From Methanomassiliicoccaceae archaeon UBA113 (GTDB taxonomy: Archaea; Thermoplasmatota; Thermoplasmata; Methanomassiliicoccales; Methanomethylophilaceae): DNA of 32,364 nt. The stretch's first letter is position 1. Each line of letters begins with the position of its first letter. Below the pieces are notes generated by a model. The model had not been told where the DNA came from and ran no database searches. It was given only the letters and a program-made list of their open reading frames with translations. The position numbers and the translations under genes are program-made. Shown here piece after piece: positions 22,693 through 31,864 of the stretch. Where the stretch lies: contig DAXB01000021.1 in assembly GCA_002506175.1 (NCBI GenBank), positions 1 to 32,364 of the forward strand, given 5' to 3'.

Positions 22693-25272
22693 TCATTTAG
22701 AGACGACGTCGCCTTTCGTGTACTCCTTCTCGAGTTTCTTCAGATATTTCTTCTCGAACCATGTTACGATGCGATCCATAGCATTGTGCTTCGTAACGAA
22801 TAGGATGGTGAAGAACGCAATAGCAATGGCGGGGAGAACAATCATAAGCATCTCGGCCGTAGGCAGGATCATACCGATCATGACGTATATCATGGGGAAG
22901 AAGGAATACATAAGGACGACAAGCAGGAGGACGAATGCTACCAGGATTACGGGCAGCTTCCTCTTGTTGAGTCTACCGTCAGGGGATAGGAACTTGTAAC
23001 GGGGGCATACGATGAGCAGCTGGAGAGCGCCGGCGACCGATGCGAAGAGCACCATGCAGTTCCTGGCTACTATTTCAGAATAGTTAATCGTAGCTCCATC
23101 GATTCTCCATACTAGGAAGTTCTTGACGATCTCATCCTTGGACATGTGGAAGAAATCGGTCAGGCCGTCAAGATAGCTGAGATCCAGTACTATGAATCCA
23201 GATGATGTTAGCATCCAAGACAGGGCGTAGATGACAGCACCGATTATTCCTATGGTAAGGGCAGATGGGATGACGAAACGCAGAACGTTAGGCAGGATCA
23301 ACTCTTTGTTCTCGTCGGGCTGGGCGAAAAGGGTCATGAAGAACGCAATCACCGTAACGGATACGAATGCGTAAAAAAGATTCTGGATAGGGAGCATGGG
23401 TAGCATTCCGATTGTGAAGAATACTGCGATGAACATGATCGCCAGTGCGAAGTTCCTAGCCAGGTATATCTTGAGGATGTCTCTGATACCGGATACTGTT
23501 CTGCGACCTTCGATGAGAGCTTTTGGAAGGGCTGAGAAATTGTCGTTCACCAGGATCATGTCTGCAACGCCTCTGGCGGCTCCAGAACCCGATTCGAGGG
23601 ATACTCCGACCTGCGCTGATTTCAGCGATTTGACATCATTAACGCCGTCACCGATCATCGCAACATAACGGTGGTTCCTCTTCAGAACCTCGACGACCTT
23701 CTCTTTGTGCTCCGGTTTCATCCTTCCGAATATATTGGTCTTAAGGATGACGTCGTCAATTTGGTCTTCTGGAATGTTCTCAAGCTCCGGTCCCGAGATT
23801 ATCCTTCTCTCTCCCGGTATATCAGCTATCTTAAACAGCGAATCCACTGTCACCGGATCGTCTCCCGATATGACTTTGAGATCCATCCCATTGTCCATGA
23901 AGACCTGGATGGTATCGCGGCAATCTGGCCTTACTTCGTCTTTTATGGATATCACGGAGACAGGTTTGAGCTGGTGAATCACCGGCTGATCGTTTTCGAA
24001 CAGCGGTAGATCGTCTGAAGCGCAAATTACTAGGGTTCTGAGCCCCTTGGAGGATTCAGTCTGGATGATCTCATCGATGTTTTCGGGGTTGTCCATATGC
24101 TCCCGGATCACGTTCCAGGCCCCGGAATACAGGGTGTAGATGTTTCCGGAGCATCTGATCTTGACTGCGCTATACTTCCTGGCAGAGGAGAACTGGATCT
24201 CTTCAATTAGTTCAGCTTCTATTGGTCCGAATCTGTTGGCAAGCGTATCCATTGTCTTATTGCGGCTGCCGGTGGTATTGGCGAACATCCTGATGATATC
24301 TTCAGCCTCTTTATCTGGGATGAAATGTACGGCTGACTCGTAGACGAGTTTATTCGTAGTAATGGTGCCGGTTTTATCCATGCAGACGGTATCTACGTGG
24401 CTAATTGACTCGACGGAGTTGAATCTCTGAAGAAGCACACCTGTATCGCTCATCCTGATGGCTGCGATCATGTATGTGAGCGTGATAAGTAGGAAAAGGG
24501 CCACAGGTACGATATCCAGGCATATCACGAATATCTCCAGTACGCTGGAGACATCATCGCCGCTGAAGAAATTCACCCCTTTGAGGATTTCGATAACCAC
24601 AGAGATGGCCAATAGGATGAATGCGAGACCCATCAGAATGCTGGTGATTGATTGGGTCTCCATCTGCAGAGGGGTCTTTTTAGATGTGAATTTCTTAGCA
24701 TCGGCAAGCATTTTGGATGCCAGGGAATCATTACCGAAAGCGGTGACTGTGTAGTGTCCTTCTCCAGTGACGCAGATAGTGCCTGAATAGACTGAATCTC
24801 CGGCATTCTTACGGACGGTGCTGGATTCTCCGGTGAGGACGGATTCATCCATTTCCACAGAGGTGCATTTGTCGAATATTCCATCCACAAGGGCCTGTTC
24901 TCCTGCATGCAGAATGATGAGGTCGTCCTTCACGATGTCTTTCTGATCGATCTGAATTTCGTTTCCGTCGCGTACGACAGTGACCTTCGGGCGTGTAAGA
25001 AGGGATATCCTATCCAGACGTCTTTTGGCACGCATCTCCTGAATCGTGGAGATGATGATGTTCACCAGGATGATTCCGGTGGCCGAAAGTGCGCTGAGGA
25101 GATTACCGAGTATGAGGAGAGCCGCTCCGAGGATGAACAGGATGATATTCAGTGGCGTGAAGACGTTCTTGACGATGATGTCAGTATACGTCCTGCTGGT
25201 GTTGACATGGCAATCATTCACCAGCCCCTGTTTCTTGCGTTCGTTTACTTCCTCGGTGGTTAGCCCGTTCAT
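22693..25272 (-). CDS. P-type cation-transporting ATPase (P2-like, CtpE-related)
   Basis: The 859-residue protein has actuator motif TGES near residue 147, phosphorylation motif DKTGTITTNK near 297, and hinge motif GDGVNDVKS at 541-549. Hydrophobic segments lie at about 35-85, 210-275 and, as a C-terminal bundle, 600-840. There is no N-terminal heavy-metal domain. The fourth-helix motif is DIVPVALFLLIT rather than the P2 PEGLP, so the ion (Ca2+, Mg2+ or other) cannot be inferred safely; overall order resembles CtpE-like pumps. It starts 15 nt after the AddA-like stop, probably in the same operon. Its own ribosome site is weak. Confidence 0.88.
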   Translation of the reverse strand: MNGLTTEEVNERKKQGLVNDCHVNTSRTYTDIIVKNVFTPLNIILFILGAALLILGNLLSALSATGIILVNIIISTIQEMRAKRRLDRISLLTRPKVTVVRDGNEIQIDQKDIVKDDLIILHAGEQALVDGIFDKCTSVEMDESVLTGESSTVRKNAGDSVYSGTICVTGEGHYTVTAFGNDSLASKMLADAKKFTSKKTPLQMETQSITSILMGLAFILLAISVVIEILKGVNFFSGDDVSSVLEIFVICLDIVPVALFLLITLTYMIAAIRMSDTGVLLQRFNSVESISHVDTVCMDKTGTITTNKLVYESAVHFIPDKEAEDIIRMFANTTGSRNKTMDTLANRFGPIEAELIEEIQFSSARKYSAVKIRCSGNIYTLYSGAWNVIREHMDNPENIDEIIQTESSKGLRTLVICASDDLPLFENDQPVIHQLKPVSVISIKDEVRPDCRDTIQVFMDNGMDLKVISGDDPVTVDSLFKIADIPGERRIISGPELENIPEDQIDDVILKTNIFGRMKPEHKEKVVEVLKRNHRYVAMIGDGVNDVKSLKSAQVGVSLESGSGAARGVADMILVNDNFSALPKALIEGRRTVSGIRDILKIYLARNFALAIMFIAVFFTIGMLPMLPIQNLFYAFVSVTVIAFFMTLFAQPDENKELILPNVLRFVIPSALTIGIIGAVIYALSWMLTSSGFIVLDLSYLDGLTDFFHMSKDEIVKNFLVWRIDGATINYSEIVARNCMVLFASVAGALQLLIVCPRYKFLSPDGRLNKRKLPVILVAFVLLLVVLMYSFFPMIYVMIGMILPTAEMLMIVLPAIAIAFFTILFVTKHNAMDRIVTWFEKKYLKKLEKEYTKGDVVSK

Positions 25273-25287
25273 ACCAGGCAGACATTA

Positions 25288-28146
25288 TCACACTTTATCA
25301 ACGTTGCTAAGGAACGCGCGTGTGCGATGAATTATTTCCTCCATTGGTACCGGATCGATTGCTTTGGAATAACCCATTGAGACATAGTCGATGATTATAC
25401 TGACAGGTTTCTTATAATACTGCGATGCAGCATAAGCGTATATGCTGAGTTGTAATGCATATTCCTGTTCGAATAGTTCTGAGACATCTGTCTTGTAATC
25501 GTGTACTTCCACGCGGTCCTCTCCTACAAGCAGGAGATCGATTCTTCCTCTGAGGATGGTGTTCAGTTCCGTTATCGGAAGAGCGCAGTCCACTTCCGTC
25601 TTCAGGAGATCAGCCCATTTGGATTCATCGATGATTCTTCTTATCATGTCGAGCTCCGGATATGAGTCTGTGACTTTTTTGCCATTGGCAATAAGTTCGG
25701 CCAAACGGTGGATTTCCTCTCCATATTCCATACCTTTTCCATTAGCTGAAGAGGATTCATCGAAACTCATCAAGTCATGGACACCAATGGATTTGGGTCT
25801 GACAATATAATTCCCGATTACAGGTTTATCGCAAAGTTTCTCTTCATATTCACTACTATCCAAGTCTATCGGAACAATCCTGACAAAATTATCGCCTGAA
25901 AGTTCTGTCATAAATCTGGATGGTTTATTGCCACAAATGATCGTCTCATATTGTTTCGCTCTGGAAAGGGCCACGAACATGAGGCGTCTTTCTTCATCAT
26001 AGTTCCTAGGGACTGCCGCTTTGACAAGTGCAGTCTTCCAGGACTTGCATATCTTCGTGTAATCTCTGAATGTTCCGATTTCCAGACTGCAGCGTATTCC
26101 GGTAGTCTCATCGAATGAGAATACATTCGAATCGCCTTTGGTGCTGGGCATGACAGATATATCGATGTATGGGGCTATGACAACAGGGAATTCGAGACCC
26201 TTGGATTTGTGCATGGTCATTATACTGACCGCCTTTCCGTCAATGACATTCTCAACAGTGTAAGAGGCCTCGTTTTTGATATCGTTCTCGATAAGGGTAA
26301 TGACATCTGAGATCGTCATCAGGGAATCTCTGTAAATCTTGGAAACTACTGTGATGATCGATTGAGTGATGTCGTTGTCCAAGTGATAGAACGAGAACAG
26401 ACAGGTTAGGAGATCTGTTATCCTGCGTCTCTTAAGGTACAGGGTGGCTCTCTGATCCTTGAGGATCTGAGGGACATCGTCATAATTCTTGGATGCTGCT
26501 ACTACCTGCTCTGGGGTATATCCCATATCGGCCATTATTGGTACGAATCCCCATTGATCGCGCTCATTATTGATGAATTTGAGCCATGCAAGGGTAAGTT
26601 TTCCCTCGCGTGTGGACATGATCTGTACTTCTCCATGGAGGTATGCAGGTATGCCAGCTTCCTCGCAGGCGTCTCTGATCAAACGGCAGTGTGATGTCTT
26701 ACGGCAGATTACGGCAATATCTCCGAATCCAAGTTTCCTCGATGTCCCTTCTTCGATGACAGAGTATTGATCGTTCTTGACGTAATCTTTGATTGCATCT
26801 ATTACTGCGTCAACTTCCGCATCAGCAGATTCTGTCTTGACGAATCTGATGGCTGTATCTCTGTCGGTAATGTCAGTTCTCCCCATTTTGATTCTGACTA
26901 AAGCCTCATCCAAGGCTTTTGAATCGACGATCTCATCTGTCGTTCCCGGAATATAGATTGAATCGTAAGCTTTGTCAATTATAAGCTGAGAGGAACGGTA
27001 GTTGACTTCCAGGGATATTTTCTTAGTCTCTGGGATGCTGTACGGTATTCTCTTGTAATCGTCATTCAGGAACTTTCTGAGATCTACCAGTTTCTGCTCG
27101 AAATTGAGTATATTGTCTATTGAAACGTATCTGAAGCCGTAGATTCCTTGCTTCCAATCACCGACAACGCATAGATTAGGTTGTTTGAGAATCATGAGAC
27201 AGATCATAAGCTGAGAAGCGTTGGTATCTTGGAATTCATCAACCATAAGATAACGGTAGGAGTTCCTTTCCCGGACAGAATGGTTGGCATATAGGACCGT
27301 GAATGCGAACATGGCGTTCAGACCGAATGTCAGACGGTTGTCAGAGATACTGCGGCGTATGTAATCATAATACACGTCATGAATGAAATTAAAGAGTGCA
27401 GTTCTGTCTTCTTTCAATACTTCCTGGAGAGCTTCTTCGGGCACTCTTTTGTCCTCTATGGAAGGACATTCGAATACATTCTGCTCATCCATCTTATTGA
27501 TGACATTAGCAAGAATCGACATCGCACTGCCGGATACATTCTTGGATGCCAACAGACCTGGGAGAGATTCAACATCGCCTTCCAGATCTCTTCTGTATCC
27601 GTTTCCGAACCACCCTTTCTTTAGGGGTATGAGGCCTCTGGACATCAGTTTATCAATCAATCCCAGGAGCGAATCCGCATTTTGCGATGCGATGACGGCG
27701 ATATCCCCGTAATCTGAACCTTTGTCATACATGAACTGGTCCAGGTATTTCATGAAGTAGTCGTTGTTGAGGGTCTCATTCTGTTCCAAATAAGCTGCGC
27801 GAGTGAGTTTCTCATCAATTCCGAAGAAAGAACTGACCATGTCGGGTGAGTCTAGAACTACCGACATGCAGAATGAATCGAATGTCTTGGCTTGAACAAG
27901 CTTTGCATCTTTCTCCATTCCAAGTTCTGACATCCTTCCCTTGATGCGTTGCTCCATTTCATTGGCCGCATTGTTAGTGAAAGTCAGGGCCAGCACGTCA
28001 GTGGGGTTGACATCAGGTTTGGTCACGATGTTGATGTAGCGGTCAACGATGGTGTGAGTCTTACCTGTTCCAGGTCCCGCATCTACTACGATCATACCAT
28101 CGGTGGTATCTGCGATCTGCTGTTGTTTCTCGTTGAGATTACTCAT
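25288..28146 (-). CDS. AddA-like UvrD/Rep helicase fused to PD-(D/E)XK nuclease
   Basis: The 952-residue SF1A helicase has Q motif LNEKQQQI, Walker A AGPGTGKT (K29), Walker B MVDEFQDTN, GDWKQGIYGFR, NYRSS, TMHKSKGLEFPVVI and ERRLMFVALSRAK. A RecB/AddA-type nuclease follows at the C-terminus: GRID (D870), VHDYKTD (D883, K885) and QLSIYAYA. This is the architecture of AddA, which with AddB resects double-strand breaks. The start ATG 28144-28146 has a perfect ribosome site and overlaps the upstream AddB-like stop by 8 nt (ATGAGTAA); an open extension to 28254 lies inside that gene. Archaea normally resect with HerA-NurA and Mre11-Rad50, so bacterial origin is likely. Confidence 0.88.
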   Translation of the reverse strand: MSNLNEKQQQIADTTDGMIVVDAGPGTGKTHTIVDRYINIVTKPDVNPTDVLALTFTNNAANEMEQRIKGRMSELGMEKDAKLVQAKTFDSFCMSVVLDSPDMVSSFFGIDEKLTRAAYLEQNETLNNDYFMKYLDQFMYDKGSDYGDIAVIASQNADSLLGLIDKLMSRGLIPLKKGWFGNGYRRDLEGDVESLPGLLASKNVSGSAMSILANVINKMDEQNVFECPSIEDKRVPEEALQEVLKEDRTALFNFIHDVYYDYIRRSISDNRLTFGLNAMFAFTVLYANHSVRERNSYRYLMVDEFQDTNASQLMICLMILKQPNLCVVGDWKQGIYGFRYVSIDNILNFEQKLVDLRKFLNDDYKRIPYSIPETKKISLEVNYRSSQLIIDKAYDSIYIPGTTDEIVDSKALDEALVRIKMGRTDITDRDTAIRFVKTESADAEVDAVIDAIKDYVKNDQYSVIEEGTSRKLGFGDIAVICRKTSHCRLIRDACEEAGIPAYLHGEVQIMSTREGKLTLAWLKFINNERDQWGFVPIMADMGYTPEQVVAASKNYDDVPQILKDQRATLYLKRRRITDLLTCLFSFYHLDNDITQSIITVVSKIYRDSLMTISDVITLIENDIKNEASYTVENVIDGKAVSIMTMHKSKGLEFPVVIAPYIDISVMPSTKGDSNVFSFDETTGIRCSLEIGTFRDYTKICKSWKTALVKAAVPRNYDEERRLMFVALSRAKQYETIICGNKPSRFMTELSGDNFVRIVPIDLDSSEYEEKLCDKPVIGNYIVRPKSIGVHDLMSFDESSSANGKGMEYGEEIHRLAELIANGKKVTDSYPELDMIRRIIDESKWADLLKTEVDCALPITELNTILRGRIDLLLVGEDRVEVHDYKTDVSELFEQEYALQLSIYAYAASQYYKKPVSIIIDYVSMGYSKAIDPVPMEEIIHRTRAFLSNVDKV

Positions 28147-30775
28147 CGTAATCACCTCCGAGTTCGATAACTTCCCTGGTGCATACAGAGTAGAATGCGC
28201 AGTCTTTGCATTTAACTCTCGGAGTAGGTGGGAATTCGGTTTTGCTCTGTACAAGCATCTGTTTATGCATATCCGATATTCCGTTCATAATTTCGTCAAG
28301 TGTCGTTTCAGGAATCAATAGCGAATAGTCTGTTATTACCATTCCAAAAGAGGTAAGTTTTGTTATTTTCTTAACGGCACTTTCGGCGTATCCCCTGTTT
28401 GTCTTATTGTCTTTGAGCTGGGCGGCATCTAGTACATTGGTGATAAGTGCGTAGTCCTGACTCCAATTATCAGCATCATCTGAAGCCATATCTTCGATGA
28501 CAGATAGGATTTCAGGGACATGTTCTTTGAATTTCTGGCTCAGATTATCTTGGAGCGTCTTTAGTACATCTCTCTCGGAAACAATGATGTCCTTGATTGA
28601 TTTGTCCAGAAGTTTTACCTTCCTAACACTTCTCCTTATGTCATAATCAGCTTCGGATGAGGAAACATCGTTATCCATTGCATAGAAAAGGTTGAATTCC
28701 CCTTGGGATCCGTTCAGTTCCCTGGCAATAGCAAGATATATAGCAGGTTGGAATTCAGGATATCTTACGTTCTTGTCAAACGACATCCCCTTTGCAACCT
28801 CTTTGATCGAGTGAGGGCTGCCAAGTTTGTAGTCTGTAATGATTCCGTTGTAAAGAAGATCCATCGGCCCGGTGACATAATATCTGGGGCAATCACGGAA
28901 CTGTTCGCAATAGGAACTTGTCTTGGTCTTACCCTCTGACATCATTATCTCATTCGGGTATTTTTTGGAAGCAATATCGATGTCTAACGGGACATCCCTG
29001 ATTTCAAGAGAATCTATGTATTTGGTGATGGCATACATAGCCTTGCGTATCTTGTCGTTGTCAATGTGTTCCATCAACGGAGACGACAAGCCTGAATACT
29101 TGTCAGAAATCAGTTCGGCATAGTAACCTATGCCTTTTGATCTGACATCATCAGGGTAGCATACATAGTATTCTGCGAATGTGTGTATCAGTTTACCGAA
29201 TTCGTTTGTTTTTTCATCCGGTATTTTAAGCGATTTCCCGAACAGGAACTGTCTAGGGCATGAATAGTATTGATTGAAGCCTGATTTAGAGAAATATTTG
29301 TTGAAGTCGTATTCTGTAGAGAAATACTGTGCTTCCGGAGTAGAACTTTCAGGATCAGAATGCCAGCGGCCTTTCTGGATATTCTGGCATAAGCATTCGA
29401 AGGTCTTAACAGGCCTCTTCATAATCAGGTCAAAAAGCATGGATGGCCTTGCTTTTTGGCCGTTCTTAGTTGAGTTAACCAGATAAAGTCTCTCGGAGCC
29501 TTGCTGGATGAGGGCTTTGAGTTTGTCAACGTTGTGTTCGGTCTCCTCCTCTACATCTATGTAAGATTTCCCGACTACTGGCTTGTTCCAGTCCTGTTCC
29601 ATGCCTAGGAAGATCACAACAGGTCTGTCGATGTAAACCGAGTTGTTGCAGTCGACCAGCAGCACACCTTTCTTCTCGTTCTCGGGGATCTGCTCGTTGT
29701 GCTTCAGGTCGTTCACGTTGTCCACAGCGTACTTTATGTCGTTGAGTAGAAGTCTTGTAACCTTCTTATCGGATACTCCCAGGTCGTTGAGGACGTTTCC
29801 AACTTGTATTTTTGCCCTGCTGTCACAGATGCCATCGCGGACCTCCATGAATGTCATGTCACGGATTCCTTTCATCACGGTCCAGAGGTCGAATGCACGG
29901 TTCATCATGTCTTCTTCGGTCTGCCTGCAGAGAAGGAACTCTTCCTTACCTTTCTTGAAGAAACCATTGTAGTTGGAGAACAGTTCTTTCACGTGTTTGA
30001 CTCTTATTGTATCAAATTGAAGGGCATATGTGACGAACTGCAAATAATCACGGATCTGAGACAAATCCCGGACCGCCATCTTGTTTTTGAACGGTAGGTT
30101 GCGTCTATACAAAGCGGCCCTCATTGCATCAGCTATAGGGCCTGTAGTGTTGAGTACTATTGCGTAATCATTTACTTTCTCTGGAACGATAAGGTCAGCT
30201 GCGTTTTCGGCTATCTGACGGTCATTACCTACCTCATAGACATTATCTATCTCGAATTCATCTTTGGTGAATATCGATATCTCCTCGTGAACTGCGGGTA
30301 TGAAATGTTTGTCAAGGTCATTGAAGAAATCAACCCCGATGACAGCTACTTTCAAGCCGGAGAAGAACTCATCTTCATCAGGATTGTAGAAATCCATGAC
30401 CCTCTCGATGGTGGGGAGGGAATCGAATTCGTTGTATACCTCCCTAGAAGCATTTGTATGTAGGTGTTTGGGGACATCTTTGGTATACTGTCTGATCTCG
30501 CGTATGTTCTCTATCTCGCTGTGGACAAATTTGAAGTTCAGTCCAGTGGATTCAGATATTGCGGATATTATCTGGAGATCCGACATTGTGCTTCTGCCGA
30601 GTATCCTCCCTGACACTGATGCAGCTATCTCTTTGGGAGTCATCGTGAAACTCCCAATCATCGGATGATCTATACGTGCATTGAGCGCTGTGGCTAAAGA
30701 TGCATCATTTGTGACGACCAAATCGAACTCACATGTCTCAGCGTACAGTTCGTCGATACTCTTTATCCGCTTCAT
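28139..30775 (-). CDS. AddB-like PD-(D/E)XK nuclease with Fe-S cysteines and degenerate helicase part
   Basis: The 878-residue protein has a weakly conserved N-terminal two-thirds without a Walker A motif (N-terminus is LVVTNDASLATAL) and a C-terminal RecB-type nuclease: D639 in GPMDLLY, D648/K650 in TDYKLG and FQPAIY. Four cysteines frame the nuclease: C506 in YYSCPRQFLFG and C856/C859/C865 in CKDCAFYSVC, the 4Fe-4S arrangement of AddB and Cas4. It should act as the partner nuclease and structural half of an AddAB-like enzyme with the next gene as sole motor (inference). It is the only gene in the window ending in TAA. Its 5' region is AT-rich, with no ribosome site before the ATG. Confidence 0.82.
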   Translation of the reverse strand: MKRIKSIDELYAETCEFDLVVTNDASLATALNARIDHPMIGSFTMTPKEIAASVSGRILGRSTMSDLQIISAISESTGLNFKFVHSEIENIREIRQYTKDVPKHLHTNASREVYNEFDSLPTIERVMDFYNPDEDEFFSGLKVAVIGVDFFNDLDKHFIPAVHEEISIFTKDEFEIDNVYEVGNDRQIAENAADLIVPEKVNDYAIVLNTTGPIADAMRAALYRRNLPFKNKMAVRDLSQIRDYLQFVTYALQFDTIRVKHVKELFSNYNGFFKKGKEEFLLCRQTEEDMMNRAFDLWTVMKGIRDMTFMEVRDGICDSRAKIQVGNVLNDLGVSDKKVTRLLLNDIKYAVDNVNDLKHNEQIPENEKKGVLLVDCNNSVYIDRPVVIFLGMEQDWNKPVVGKSYIDVEEETEHNVDKLKALIQQGSERLYLVNSTKNGQKARPSMLFDLIMKRPVKTFECLCQNIQKGRWHSDPESSTPEAQYFSTEYDFNKYFSKSGFNQYYSCPRQFLFGKSLKIPDEKTNEFGKLIHTFAEYYVCYPDDVRSKGIGYYAELISDKYSGLSSPLMEHIDNDKIRKAMYAITKYIDSLEIRDVPLDIDIASKKYPNEIMMSEGKTKTSSYCEQFRDCPRYYVTGPMDLLYNGIITDYKLGSPHSIKEVAKGMSFDKNVRYPEFQPAIYLAIARELNGSQGEFNLFYAMDNDVSSSEADYDIRRSVRKVKLLDKSIKDIIVSERDVLKTLQDNLSQKFKEHVPEILSVIEDMASDDADNWSQDYALITNVLDAAQLKDNKTNRGYAESAVKKITKLTSFGMVITDYSLLIPETTLDEIMNGISDMHKQMLVQSKTEFPPTPRVKCKDCAFYSVCTREVIELGGDYDE
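28151..28159 (-). promoter_or_regulatory. Ribosome binding site of the AddA-like gene, inside the AddB-like gene
   Basis: Minus-strand GGAGGTGAT, a full match to the archaeal anti-Shine-Dalgarno, lies 4 nt before ATG 28146 and within the last codons of the upstream gene. It fixes the start and implies coupled translation. Confidence 0.8.
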
Positions 30776-30900
30776 AGGTGGGTATAATGCATTTGAATAG
30801 TAAAATGATGGTTTGTAATTACTGATATGTATGTAATATTTGTAATAGAAAATGAAAGATAATGGGGATATTTTTCTACTTGTACTGCAGATAATCAGAC
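30776..30900. promoter_or_regulatory. AT-rich divergent promoter region, AddB-like (-) and pseudo-exonuclease (+)
   Basis: This 125-nt gap is clearly AT-richer than its surroundings. Plus-strand ATATTTTT at 30868-30875 lies about 26-33 nt before ATG 30901. Minus-strand TTTTACTATT lies about 25-35 nt before the AddB-like ATG. Both transcripts would be nearly leaderless. Confidence 0.5.
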
Positions 30901-31428
30901 ATGGACGACGTATACATCGTGGAAGCCGCTTTCACTGGGGAGAAGGGATTCCCGCAGGAGCGTACGGTGGAGGTCGCCGTATGCAGGATGCATGCGGACG
31001 GGAATGATTTCGATACCGTATACCAGTCTTTCGTCCATGCGGATCCTATGGACATAGGCAAAAACGCGTTGGATTACCTATCAGAAAACTACGGAATCAC
31101 AGCTGATGCGCTCTATATGGCACCTGACGAGGAGATCGTTTCTAAGGAGCTCCTTTCGAAGATCCAGGATAAGGAATGCACATCATTCAATGTAAACCGC
31201 ACATTCGGTCAGTTCCTATGTTTCGAGCCTTGGGATCTAACCGGAGAGGTGTACCTTTTTGTATCGATCTCTAGCCGTCTGCCGGATGATATGGGGTCTG
31301 ATTTAGTCGATACATATCATAAGATGTTCCCGGACAATCCTATGGGTGTCGAGGGGAGAACAGCGATGGACAGGTGTCTCATGTCCACCGCTATTATGAT
31401 GCGCCTCCGTCAGAACGGTCTCTTCTGA
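30901..31428 (+). CDS. Catalytically degenerate DEDDh exonuclease-like protein
   Basis: The 175-residue protein has no active-site motif of its own but aligns along its length with the exonuclease at 16860-17471: VYIVEAAFTGEKG against IYVLDTETTGLNG, TSFNVNRTFGQFLCFEPWDL against TSYNVAYDMKKFLYQEPWNL, and GRTAMDRCLMS against HRALSDAQMAS. The catalytic set is lost: D18 to E8, E20 to A10, D112 to T101, H179 to G152; only D184 (D157) remains. It is therefore probably a non-catalytic binding protein. It is intact, with a TATA-like promoter, and diverges from the AddB-like gene. Function unknown; homology was judged by eye. Confidence 0.75.
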   Translation: MDDVYIVEAAFTGEKGFPQERTVEVAVCRMHADGNDFDTVYQSFVHADPMDIGKNALDYLSENYGITADALYMAPDEEIVSKELLSKIQDKECTSFNVNRTFGQFLCFEPWDLTGEVYLFVSISSRLPDDMGSDLVDTYHKMFPDNPMGVEGRTAMDRCLMSTAIMMRLRQNGLF

Positions 31429-31863
31429 TCAAATGTGCATCGATACTCTGAATGTCCCCAAGATGTCTATGAGTGTTCCCAGGAATAGCAGGAAGTACAT
31501 TAATAGGAAGAAAAGTCCTCCTAATGTTGAGAAAATCTTGATTATGACGCTGGGGAACAAGGTGAATGTCAGACTGACCCCTATGGCATAGAATAGCAGT
31601 CCGACTACAAGGAAGATGTATCCGCGCTTCTGCCTGAAGTTCCTTACGATCTGACCGAGTCCCAGGATTCCGAAGAATGCAGGAATGATGCAAAGAATCA
31701 GCTGTATCGTCCTGGAGATGTCGCGCTTGGGTTTCTCCTGTTGTCTCCTCTCCTTCTCGGCCTCCGCTTTGAGGATTGATGAATCGATCTTCCTGTAGCA
31801 TTTGGGGCATGTGATGGAGTTCGATGGGAGCAACTCCCCACAATATGGGCATTTCGCGGTCAT
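31429..31863 (-). CDS. Zinc-ribbon membrane protein
   Basis: The 144-residue protein has one zinc ribbon (CxxC at 5/8 and 19/22, KCPYCGE...TCPKCYR), a charged helix (LKAEAEKERRQQEKPKRD) and about three membrane segments. The membrane part contains GILGLGQIVRNFRQKRGYIFL and FLLFLGTLIDILGTF, resembling the membrane half of the gene at 11079-11564. Function unknown. It lies 1 nt after the thioesterase gene on the same strand and abuts the pseudo-exonuclease gene convergently with no gap. Confidence 0.8.
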   Translation of the reverse strand: MTAKCPYCGELLPSNSITCPKCYRKIDSSILKAEAEKERRQQEKPKRDISRTIQLILCIIPAFFGILGLGQIVRNFRQKRGYIFLVVGLLFYAIGVSLTFTLFPSVIIKIFSTLGGLFFLLMYFLLFLGTLIDILGTFRVSMHI

Positions 31864-31864
31864 A

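Noticed and set aside
28147..28254. N-terminal extension of the AddA-like protein
   Set aside because: It is the shadow of the AddB-like C-terminus; a perfect ribosome site precedes ATG 28146.
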